Source: Bacteroidales bacterium
Lineage (GTDB): Bacteria; Bacteroidota; Bacteroidia; Bacteroidales; UBA7960
Assembly: GCA_003451785.1 (NCBI GenBank)
Contig: DMJL01000277.1
Location: 6,643-15,315 of the forward strand
Length of the DNA: 8,673 nucleotides
Direction of reading: 5' to 3'
Position numbers and translations under genes: made by a program. Numbering within the stretch: position 1 is the stretch's first letter; the number at the start of each line of letters is the position of its first letter. Positions 1 to 6,493 of this stretch are shown one piece after another. A model generated the notes under the pieces. That model was not told the origin of the DNA, did not search any database, and saw only the letters and a program-made list of their open reading frames with translations.

Positions 1-1481
1 ACCCTACGGGCAGAGACAAGAACTTTGGGTGTTTGTCTCTGTTTCATTTTGAACTGCACAAAAAGTGCAGGGATAAAAAACCATGCGATGCCTACTGACA
101 ACAAAAGGTTTACCAGTACTACTCCGGCAAAGTCGCGAAGCATCAATTGTTGCTCGTGCCCAAGTAAAAAGATCACAGAAAGGCTGCCAACCGTGGTAAG
201 CGTAGCAGCAAGTATGGCTACAAATACCTTTTTATTTCCGTGGCTTCGCAAGTGTTCAATCATTACTATACAATTGTCAATGATTATTCCCAGGGATAGG
301 GTTATACCTGCAAGCGAATATAGATGTATTTCAATACCGAGAAAATAGTACCATGTAACGGCTAGCAACAGATTGGCTACCATGGTAATAAAAATCATGA
401 GTAGGTATCGTGCATTGCGAGTAACCAGCATTACGAACAGCATAAGCACTCCAAACGAGATAAGCATGCGAGTACCGGCTCTTTGCAAATCGGTTCGAAT
501 AAATTGGGTATCGTCGTAAGTAAGAATCATTTGCCAGCCTTCGGGCATTTGCTGTTGCAAACCATCAAGGGTATAACGGATTTGGTCAGAAAGGCTTATT
601 TGATTTACCCCCCGTGCAGCTTCAATGACCAGGAGCAAAGTTGTTTTGCCATTGACGCGAAAATAACTTAAGGGTACTGTTTCCACGAGACGCACAGAAG
701 CCACATCGGTGAGATAAATGATTCGACCACTTCTGTTAGCCAACGGAATCTTTTCCCACATGGGTTCCCCTGAAATATTTCCGGCTCGAAGAGATACCGG
801 AATTTTCCCTGCATAGCCATTATCCTGCTCATTCGCCAAGGCGAAACCCAAAAAATGATTGCCAAAATATGCCTGAATAGACTCCCTAAGGTCTTGAACA
901 GAGATGTTCCACAACTCGAGCTTTTGGGTGTTGTAAACCACTTGATATTCCAATGGGTTTGCCCCGAATAGATTTACCTCGTCTAATCCTCTAATTTGCG
1001 CCAGATTAGGAAAAACAAACTGCTCCATATATTGGGAGATGGTCTGTGTAGGCACAGGAGCCACGATATTGTAGGTAAGCAAGGGTGTCTGGCGGCCAGC
1101 AGCGCGAATCAACTCTACCGACGGGTACGATACACCTTGAGGGAATGATGGGAAAAGCCGCCTGATACTCGAAGAAACTTTGAACCGCAACATTTCTAAA
1201 TTTACCCGTCGGCCTACTTTAATGTCAACCGAACCCATTCCGAAACTCGAAACGGAACTAATCTCTTCAATCCCGATAATGGTGCTTAGTGCCGATTCAA
1301 TTTTAGAAGTTACCTCGCGCTCCACTTGTATGGCAGGGGTGTCGGTCCATGTAAAACTTACCCGCAATGCAGGTAGTTCGGCCTGCGGATGCAATTGTAT
1401 TCCAAGACGCGGAACGAAGGCCAACCCGATTATCATCAGCGCAACAAATACAGTGATTATGGAGAATGGCGAGAGGCGCAT
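1..1481 (-). CDS. RND efflux transporter permease, second copy (N-terminal 493 residues; runs off the left edge)
   Basis: This is an inner-membrane, proton-driven RND permease. The reading frame is open from the ATG at 1481-1479 to the edge, giving 493 codons, about half of a usual 1000-1050-residue family member. TM1 is at about residues 8-25. It is followed by the periplasmic porter region (about 30-335), with family-like text such as AxQVEREVTSKIE (50-62) and LTDVASVRL (257-265). TM2-TM6 lie at about 338-475. TM4 carries the relay aspartate in GIIIDNCIVMIEH (398-410), matching the Asp of AcrB TM4. It is clearly divergent from the complete permease at 2180-5242, so this is not a recent duplication. 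Together with the single upstream adaptor gene it suggests a two-permease pump comparable in layout to MdtABC. Its start lies 10 bp from a G-rich repeat array, so its leader is made of repeat sequence. The substrate is unknown. The RND family call is secure; the subfamily is not assigned. Confidence 0.93.
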   Translation of the reverse strand, partial: MRLSPFSIITVFVALMIIGLAFVPRLGIQLHPQAELPALRVSFTWTDTPAIQVEREVTSKIESALSTIIGIEEISSVSSFGMGSVDIKVGRRVNLEMLRFKVSSSIRRLFPSFPQGVSYPSVELIRAAGRQTPLLTYNIVAPVPTQTISQYMEQFVFPNLAQIRGLDEVNLFGANPLEYQVVYNTQKLELWNISVQDLRESIQAYFGNHFLGFALANEQDNGYAGKIPVSLRAGNISGEPMWEKIPLANRSGRIIYLTDVASVRLVETVPLSYFRVNGKTTLLLVIEAARGVNQISLSDQIRYTLDGLQQQMPEGWQMILTYDDTQFIRTDLQRAGTRMLISFGVLMLFVMLVTRNARYLLMIFITMVANLLLAVTWYYFLGIEIHLYSLAGITLSLGIIIDNCIVMIEHLRSHGNKKVFVAILAATLTTVGSLSVIFLLGHEQQLMLRDFAGVVLVNLLLSVGIAWFFIPALFVQFKMKQRQTPKVLVSARR

Positions 1482-1490
1482 TGGGGGATT

Positions 1491-1747
1491 AAGGGGTTTT
1501 TAGGGTTGTAGGAGTTGTAGGGGTTGTAGGGGTTGTAGGTTTTAGGGGTTTTAATGGTTTTAATGGTTGTAAGCGTTGTAGGAGTTGTAGGTTTTAGGGG
1601 TTTTAGGGGTTTTATTGGTTGTAAGTGTTGTAGGAGTTGTAGGTTTTAGGGGTTGTAGGTTTTAGTGGTTGTAGGGGTTTTAAAAGTTGTATGGGTTGTA
1701 AGTTGTTGGGGTTTAAAGTGTTGTTGGGGTTGTTGGCTTTGTAGGGT
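1491..1747. repeat. Degenerate 9-bp/7-bp tandem repeat array (TTGTAGGGG / TTTTAGGGG)
   Basis: On the plus strand, 1506-1736 divides without remainder into 27 units: 21 of 9 bp (TTGTAGGGG, TTTTAGGGG and close variants) and 6 of 7 bp (TTGTAGG or TTGTTGG-like, starting at 1533, 1585, 1637, 1653, 1696 and 1730). Frayed units extend to about 1491 and 1747. There is also a higher-order period: blocks 1515-1566, 1567-1618 and 1619-1668 repeat the same order of units with lengths of 52, 52 and 50 bp. The array becomes more divergent toward 1740. The plus strand is G-rich, so the operon mRNA (minus strand) is C-rich here. Four of the same 9-bp units occur in reverse orientation at 2132-2167 and three at 1863-1889. 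This is not a CRISPR: the units are too short and there are no spacers. Confidence 0.95.
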
Positions 1748-1860
1748 ATAGAATAGCAATGTCCTACGCATTTTAGAAATGTTGTATTGAAATTTAATGT
1801 AAATGCAAATGCCATTTGAAAGATCTCCAGATCACGATAAGATTTTGTTTTTTCCTCCAT
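1612..1860 (-). pseudogene. Remnant of a second four-helix-bundle (S23/IVS) gene, running into the repeat array
   Basis: The first 20 residues (MEEKTKSYRDLEIFQMAFAF) almost repeat the start of the neighbouring four-helix gene at 1884-2129, and the DNA of 1802-1886 matches 2071-2155 with 7 differences in 85 positions. After about residue 22 the similarity ends. The frame goes through unrelated sequence and then translates the 9-bp repeats into low-complexity 3-residue motifs such as LKPLQPLKP and TYNSYNTYN before stopping at 1612. None of the helices after the first survives, so it is unlikely to make a working protein. It is best read as a decayed or incomplete copy of the same module, with its own leader of three 9-bp units (1863-1889). 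Confidence 0.75.
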
Positions 1861-1886
1861 AACCCTTAAAACTCTTACAACAATTA
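1802..1886 (-). repeat. Direct repeat, copy 2, covering the leader and 5' end of the four-helix gene
   Basis: This stretch matches 2071-2155 at 78 of 85 positions. The 26 bp upstream of and touching the start codon (1861-1886 versus 2130-2155) are identical; all differences lie inside the coding part. The offset between copies is 269 bp. Better conservation of the leader than of the coding part suggests that the leader is the functional unit or the more recently copied one. Confidence 0.9.
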
Positions 1887-2129
1887 CACTTCAAGGTTAG
1901 ATGCTTGCGAATAGACAAGGTATTTGATAAAATCAGCCTTATACCGTCTTCTTCCATAGCCTTCAACAATAGTGTCCTTTATTGCTTGTGATGAACGCCT
2001 AATCTGGCTACCAACTTCAAACTTGTCGGGATTGGGCAACTCAAGCGACTTTTTTCTGATACTCAATGCCAATGCAAAAGCAAGTTGATAAATCTCCAAA
2101 TCACGATAAGATTTTGTTTTTTCTTCCAT
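1884..2129 (-). CDS. Truncated four-helix-bundle protein (S23 / 23S rRNA intervening-sequence family)
   Basis: This 81-residue protein belongs to the four-helix-bundle family first described from ORFs in intervening sequences of 23S rRNA genes (PF05635/TIGR02436-type) and related to the Avd accessory proteins of diversity-generating retroelements. Family hallmarks visible are SYRDLEIYQLAFALAL (7-22), FEVGSQIRRSSQAI (37-50) and VEGYGRRRYKADFIKYL (54-70). Members are usually about 115-125 residues. This one stops after YSQASN plus LEV, where family members normally continue with the last helix, and the break lies exactly where the second copy's repeat leader begins. It is therefore probably non-functional or altered. 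The ATG at 2129 is preferred: a GTG start at 2183 would add 18 residues (VVIVIIVVRVLRV-like) that merely translate the 9-bp repeats. It lies on the operon strand and would be co-transcribed with the RND genes. Confidence 0.8.
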   Translation of the reverse strand: MEEKTKSYRDLEIYQLAFALALSIRKKSLELPNPDKFEVGSQIRRSSQAIKDTIVEGYGRRRYKADFIKYLVYSQASNLEV

Positions 2130-2155
2130 AACCCTTAAAACTCTTACAACAATTA
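2071..2155 (-). repeat. Direct repeat, copy 1, covering the leader and 5' end of the four-helix gene
   Basis: This is the partner of 1802-1886 (78/85 identical). It contains the start codon at 2127-2129 and 26 leader bases that are identical in both copies. This copy continues into a longer four-helix ORF. Confidence 0.9.
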
Positions 2156-2167
2156 TAACAATTACAA
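2132..2167 (-). repeat. Four 9-bp repeat units in the leader of the four-helix gene, inverted relative to the main array
   Basis: On the minus strand the units read TTGTAATTG, TTATAATTG, TTGTAAGAG and TTTTAAGGG, and the ATG follows within the next unit (TTATGG). They have the same consensus as the plus-strand array at 1506-1736, so a minus-strand transcript carries complementary tracts on both sides of the four-helix ORF. Three more such units stand at 1863-1889 before the second copy. Confidence 0.85.
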
Positions 2168-2179
2168 CCCTTTCACCCC

Positions 2180-5100
2180 TCACACCTTCCTGCCTCTATA
2201 CAAGTAAAAATAAAACAACGGAATAAAGTACAGACTCACCAAAGTTCCTAATCCAAGTCCACCAATCACAGCCAGTGCAAGGGGTTTTTGCAGGTCGGTT
2301 CCTATACCCCCTATGAAAAGCACAGGCAGTAGAGCAAAAATTGTTGTAATGCTGGTCATCAGAATAGGTTTCAACCTATAATGACCTGCAGTTACTAACG
2401 CCCTAATTAGGGACATTCCTTCAGTCCTAAGGCGATTAATTGTGGCAATTTTTAGGATGCTGTCGTTTATGACAATACCTGCGGTTACCACCATGCCAAT
2501 CATCGACATAAGGTTGATCGTTGCGCCAAAGAGCATCAACATAAGCAGTGCGCCTGATATTGCAAGCGGGACTTCAATTAAAACAATAAAGGGCATCTTT
2601 ATAGATTCGAACTGGGCTGCAAGAATAAAAAAGAGTAGCATAAGAGCAACCGCACCTATAAATAATAATTCGCTCAGGAGTTCCTGTTGCGCAAAAATGC
2701 CTCCTGTAAGGTCGGCTTCGAAAAACCCGTTTTCTCTCAAGGAGCTGCGTATGGTTTGGGTGGTTGCCTCCAGTTGGTTTTGTTGAATGTCTAATTGCAC
2801 GGGAAAGTATTCTCCCTGCGGTCCGGCCATCACAGTGGGGAGATCTTTAGTCATGCTTCTTTGGATGAGAATATTTAGCGGAATCTCAACTCCAACCGTG
2901 TTGGTAACGGTTCCGGCAAGACTCATTTCAGCAATCCCTGTAATGCCTCCTCCAACTTTTACGGGCAACGATGCGCCACCTGTGGGCAGCGACAACACTA
3001 TGTTCTCGCCGAAAGTGCGCCTTAGACTGCTTGTGAGACTTGCTATCTCAACTTGGTGTAGGGTCAGTAGCTCTGTGTTTGCAGTAAACAGGATATTCGG
3101 TCGCAGTGGTAATGGTTCGATATCAAGATGGGGCAATGCCCTACGGAGTGTGTCGAGCGTTGCCTGCAAATGGGGCAATAGATGCGGACCCGGTGGTTTG
3201 ATAGGCCTTAGCCTTACTTCGAGCGGAGGTTGGCGGTCGCCAAAAACCTGGTCGAATACATTGCCATCTTCCCGCATATCTACCAAAGCATTGGGGTAGT
3301 TTATCGAGAAGAAATTCCTTACCTGGTCTTCAACAAGGTACAGGTCGCGTTCGGAGCGAGTCAAAATATACACCAAGCTTTGCTGTGGGTTTGTTTTTCG
3401 AAGGTTTTCGAGAAGAAACTGTTGCTGTCCAACTTGGGCTGCATGTTGTATCACCTCGTCGCCGAGAGAATGCAGCAACTTGTTTACCCTACGGCGGTTT
3501 TCATCTATATGAATGTTTTCGTTCCAATCAACCCAAACCAATACAGCTTGGCGTTCGAGATTGGGTAGCCTTTCGCGGTCAATTACCACAGTAGAAACTA
3601 CAAGCATGGATAAAAACAGCCCAAAGATTATCCAAACCGCAATCTGGTTGCGCATTACAAACCGAAATCCCTTGGAGTAAAGTTTTTGGTAGTTGATTGG
3701 GTTGAATTTCATCAGCAAGGATTCTCCAACTACGGGTTTGGCTTTATGAATGGCAAAATAAAGCACTGGGATAAGCGTAAATGCCACTGCAAGTGAAGCC
3801 ATCAGCCCAATAGAAACGGCCAGTGCCTGATCGAAAAACAGTGCACCTGCCAGCCCGCTTATGAAAATCAGAGGGACAAAAACCGAGCAGGTGGTTAGCA
3901 CTGAGCTAAGCAGGGGAGTAAATACTTCGTTGGCTCCCTTAACACAGGCTTGCTCAAGACTATTTTCCTTTTTGCGCAACCTGCTGATATTATCAATTAC
4001 GATGATGGAATTGTCAATCATCATACCCACGGCCAGAATAAGACCCGAAATGGAAATGATATTTATGGATATTCCAACCAGATGAAAAAACAACAATGAA
4101 ATTACCAGCGCAGTGGGCACGGTAAGCATTATTAGCCAAGGAGCGCGATTGTCGCGCAGAAAAAGGAACATTACCAAAAACGCAAGAATGGCACCAATAA
4201 CTAATGTTTGGGTAAGGCTTGCCATGGTGATGTCGAGCAGCCTTGTTTGGTCGCGGGTAATGGTAAATTGCAGGTGGGGATAATCTTGTTGAAAATGTTG
4301 CACAAGGCTATGCAATTCTCGTTGGAGATCCTGCATTCTGGCTCCGGACTGCTGAATTATAGCCAAACTGATGGAGCGGTTATGTTGCGAGTAAACCATA
4401 CCTTGTGGTTCACTAAGGCGTGTTTCGATGGTTGCCAGGTCGCTGAGTTGCCACACCCTTCCTTGGTGGTGTACAAAAAGTCGGCCAATGTCGGCAGCAC
4501 CGAGCAATTGTCTGCCTACCCGCACATGATACTGAAACTGCTTGTCGCGCAGAATAATATTACCAAGGGTTAAATTTCCCTGCACAATGGCATCTTCGAC
4601 TACGCTAATGGGCATACCCATAGCGCGAAGCATTTCCATGCGCGGAGTTACCACTATCTCGGAGTAGGAGCGACCACTAAGGTCGGCCATGGCCACTTGG
4701 GGCAGTTGTTCGAGCCGCCGCCTGATAACTTCATCAACAAAGTTGCTCAACTCGAGAAACTCTTGGTCGGAAACTGTACCAGTACTCCTTGCTCCGCCGA
4801 CTGGTGTATCTTTGAGAGTGATATCAAGAAAGAATATAGGAATATCTGTTGCGCTTGCCTTTATTACAGCCGGTCGAAGCAGATCGCGCGGAAGGCCGGG
4901 CAATGCCTTATCAACTTGTTCGTTTATTTCGATGTAGGCTAAGTCAACATTGGTTCCGTGATCCAATTCCAAGCTAATGAGTCCGCTTCCGTCGCGGGCT
5001 TCTGAGCGTAGCTCATGTAGATTGTTTACCTGCATTAGGTGCATGCGCAGGCGCTGAAGCATCACCGCTTCAATCTGCCGCGCCGAATAGCCGGGAGCAT

Positions 5101-5242
5101 GGATGCGCACTGAGATGCGAGGTATATCCACATCGGGCACCAATGTTACAGGCAGGTGCTTGGCAGCCACCAATCCCAAGGCAATAATGCCTAAGTATGT
5201 CATAATTACTGCTATGGGGCGGTGGATGAGGAATTTTATCAT
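2180..5242 (-). CDS. RND family efflux permease (AcrB/MdtB-like), complete
   Basis: This 1020-residue inner-membrane permease of the resistance-nodulation-division superfamily would use the proton gradient to export substrates through an adaptor and an outer-membrane factor. It has the full family length and the usual twofold plan: TM1 (about 11-28), first porter domain, TM2-TM6 (about 342-497), TM7 (about 533-553), second porter domain (about 560-850) and TM8-TM12 (about 855-1015). Family signatures include PGYSARQIE (50-58), TM4 GLILAVGMMIDNSIIVIDN (400-418) with relay Asp410, and LAAQFES (874-880). In TM10 the text GIVINDSIL (922-930) puts Asn926 where AcrB has Lys940, a substitution common in Bacteroidota RND proteins. 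It starts 3 bp after the adaptor stop, so the two are translationally close and almost certainly co-transcribed. Its TGA (2182-2180) abuts the four-helix element. The drug, metal or lipid substrate cannot be told from sequence. Confidence 0.97.
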   Translation of the reverse strand: MIKFLIHRPIAVIMTYLGIIALGLVAAKHLPVTLVPDVDIPRISVRIHAPGYSARQIEAVMLQRLRMHLMQVNNLHELRSEARDGSGLISLELDHGTNVDLAYIEINEQVDKALPGLPRDLLRPAVIKASATDIPIFFLDITLKDTPVGGARSTGTVSDQEFLELSNFVDEVIRRRLEQLPQVAMADLSGRSYSEIVVTPRMEMLRAMGMPISVVEDAIVQGNLTLGNIILRDKQFQYHVRVGRQLLGAADIGRLFVHHQGRVWQLSDLATIETRLSEPQGMVYSQHNRSISLAIIQQSGARMQDLQRELHSLVQHFQQDYPHLQFTITRDQTRLLDITMASLTQTLVIGAILAFLVMFLFLRDNRAPWLIMLTVPTALVISLLFFHLVGISINIISISGLILAVGMMIDNSIIVIDNISRLRKKENSLEQACVKGANEVFTPLLSSVLTTCSVFVPLIFISGLAGALFFDQALAVSIGLMASLAVAFTLIPVLYFAIHKAKPVVGESLLMKFNPINYQKLYSKGFRFVMRNQIAVWIIFGLFLSMLVVSTVVIDRERLPNLERQAVLVWVDWNENIHIDENRRRVNKLLHSLGDEVIQHAAQVGQQQFLLENLRKTNPQQSLVYILTRSERDLYLVEDQVRNFFSINYPNALVDMREDGNVFDQVFGDRQPPLEVRLRPIKPPGPHLLPHLQATLDTLRRALPHLDIEPLPLRPNILFTANTELLTLHQVEIASLTSSLRRTFGENIVLSLPTGGASLPVKVGGGITGIAEMSLAGTVTNTVGVEIPLNILIQRSMTKDLPTVMAGPQGEYFPVQLDIQQNQLEATTQTIRSSLRENGFFEADLTGGIFAQQELLSELLFIGAVALMLLFFILAAQFESIKMPFIVLIEVPLAISGALLMLMLFGATINLMSMIGMVVTAGIVINDSILKIATINRLRTEGMSLIRALVTAGHYRLKPILMTSITTIFALLPVLFIGGIGTDLQKPLALAVIGGLGLGTLVSLYFIPLFYFYLYRGRKV

Positions 5243-5245
5243 CGG

Positions 5246-6346
5246 TTAACGGATTTTTACCTGCGAGCCGTGGGCCAAATTCATGTTTTGCGATACTATC
5301 ACCGTGTCGCCGGGCTGTAGGCTTGCTACCCTGTCGGGATTGGCAACAACGCTGAAGTAGTTACTGTTCTGGTGTAGAATATGCACATAGGTCCATTCTG
5401 CTTTGCCGTTTACATACTTGAAGAGCACTTCGAGTTGGTCGCGGTACACCACTGCAGCCCTGGGCACTACTAATTGTGCAGGCACTTGCTTCTTCACCCT
5501 TATTCTTACATTCATACCATCAACAAGCTGACCAGCTCCAGCCACCGTAGCGGTTATCATGATGCGTCCATATTCATCAACCATAGGATTGATGTAGCTC
5601 ACCGTGCCGGCAAAGGCTCGTGCATCCATACCGAAAGGTATAACTTCGACTAATGCGCCAATCGTGATTCGGGGCAACTCATTTTCCATTATGGAGAACT
5701 CAGCCTGAAAAGCTGAATTGTCAATAAGCACACAAAAGTTGTCGCCGGCATTTACCTGTTCGAACATCCGAGCTTCCAAACCAGCAACCACTCCTGCGAA
5801 AGGGGCACGAATAGTGGCATTTGCGATGTCGGTTTCTAAGTTTCGCACTTCGGCAAGGGCTTCTGCGTAGCCGGAGTTGATGGATGCTATTCGCCACATT
5901 TCGGCAGGCACTCTGAGGCTGTCCTTTAGCATGAAGCCGCGCCCAAGCAAAATGTCTTCCATGGAAATGGAAGCCCTGGCAAAGCGGATCCGGGCTTGCT
6001 CAAGGCTTCGGTTTAGCTTTTCTACGCATAGCTGCGCCAAGGCCTGCCCAGACTGAACCCGCTGCCCGTTGTGAACATGTATTTGTACTAATGCTTCTGA
6101 TAGGGGGAAAGCGATTCGGCTTTTCTGTCGGGCACGCAACTTGCCATTGCTTACCAATTCGAGGTGAAAAGTTGAGGGCTGCACCGTGATTACATCCACG
6201 GCCGTAATAAATTCAGCCGCCGCTGCTTGTTCGCCTAAGCCCACTGCTTGTTCGCCGTTTTGCTGGCCGCATGATGGAAAAAGCAGGATACCAATAAAAA
6301 GTACTGTGATGAATCTACTACAGTTGAAAAGAAAGGATTTTTTCAT
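5246..6346 (-). CDS. Efflux RND transporter periplasmic adaptor (MFP/HlyD-like lipoprotein)
   Basis: This 366-residue membrane-fusion protein should link the RND permease to an outer-membrane channel. The N-terminus is a lipoprotein signal: basic MKK, a hydrophobic stretch (10-24) and a lipobox FPSC with Cys26 as the lipidation site. Next come the two halves of the lipoyl-like domain (about 66-106, with the HNGQRVQSGQALAQL stretch, and about 177-209, with the ATIRAPFAGVVAGLE stretch), a short intervening alpha-hairpin (about 107-176), a beta-barrel domain (about 210-285) and the membrane-proximal domain to the end. The frame is open upstream to 6439, but the extra 31 residues are hydrophilic and would bury the signal peptide, so the ATG at 6346 is chosen. 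The permease gene follows after 3 bp. A long inverted repeat (6385-6429) lies 38 bp upstream of the start. Confidence 0.95.
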   Translation of the reverse strand: MKKSFLFNCSRFITVLFIGILLFPSCGQQNGEQAVGLGEQAAAAEFITAVDVITVQPSTFHLELVSNGKLRARQKSRIAFPLSEALVQIHVHNGQRVQSGQALAQLCVEKLNRSLEQARIRFARASISMEDILLGRGFMLKDSLRVPAEMWRIASINSGYAEALAEVRNLETDIANATIRAPFAGVVAGLEARMFEQVNAGDNFCVLIDNSAFQAEFSIMENELPRITIGALVEVIPFGMDARAFAGTVSYINPMVDEYGRIMITATVAGAGQLVDGMNVRIRVKKQVPAQLVVPRAAVVYRDQLEVLFKYVNGKAEWTYVHILHQNSNYFSVVANPDRVASLQPGDTVIVSQNMNLAHGSQVKIR

Positions 6347-6384
6347 CCGTAAATAATTTTTAGGTTTAAGGTCGGATGGAACTC

Positions 6385-6429
6385 CATGTTTGCTAATTTC
6401 ATCGGTGTTTGTGTTAATTCGCAAACATG
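6385..6429. promoter_or_regulatory. Inverted repeat upstream of the efflux operon (candidate operator or leader hairpin)
   Basis: The arms CATGTTTGC (6385-6393) and GCAAACATG (6421-6429) are perfectly complementary over 9 bp and, after one mismatch, continue with AATT/AATT, leaving a 17-nt loop. It lies between the propeller stop and the adaptor start. Read on the minus strand, 6429-6422 gives CATGTTTG, one base from the Bacteroidota -7 box TAnnTTTG, about 75 bp before the adaptor ATG. No convincing -33 TTG was seen at the right spacing. It could be a binding site for a pump regulator or a 5'-UTR hairpin; the regulator itself is not in the window. Confidence 0.45.
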
Positions 6430-6493
6430 TTCGTTTCATATAAATAAGTCCTACTTTAAAAATTCATAGTTTAATCTGGAAACTCAAAATTGC

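Larger units (their letters stand above)
1502..2171 (-). mobile_element. Putative IVS-like element: four-helix ORF and its fragment between inverted 9-bp repeat tracts
   Basis: This composite fills the gap between the two RND genes. Read on the minus strand, it opens with AGGGTTGTA (2171-2163) and four 9-bp units leading into the four-helix ATG. It closes with the complement of the plus-strand array, whose left end again reads AGGGTTGTA (1502-1510) on the other strand. The outer ends are therefore inverted repeats, and the leader can pair with the distal array. S23-encoding intervening sequences of 23S rRNA genes are known to have an ORF looped out by terminal complementarity, and this arrangement resembles them. 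What is seen is the inverted repeats and the family of the ORF. That it is or was mobile is inference; no target-site duplication could be defined. Confidence 0.5.

Noticed and set aside
1491..1747. CRISPR array or telomere-like end
   Set aside because: Units are 7-9 bp, contiguous and degenerate, with no spacers. The resemblance of TTTTAGGG to plant telomere repeats is superficial, since the array lies inside an operon.
2442..4942. Several plus-strand open frames of 70-170 codons opposite the complete RND permease
   Set aside because: The minus-strand frame encodes a full-length RND protein with all family motifs. The plus-strand frames have no recognisable domain and are antisense shadows.
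6347..6439. Longer adaptor protein starting at 6439
   Set aside because: The added 31 residues are hydrophilic and precede a clear lipoprotein signal peptide. The inverted repeat also lies within them.
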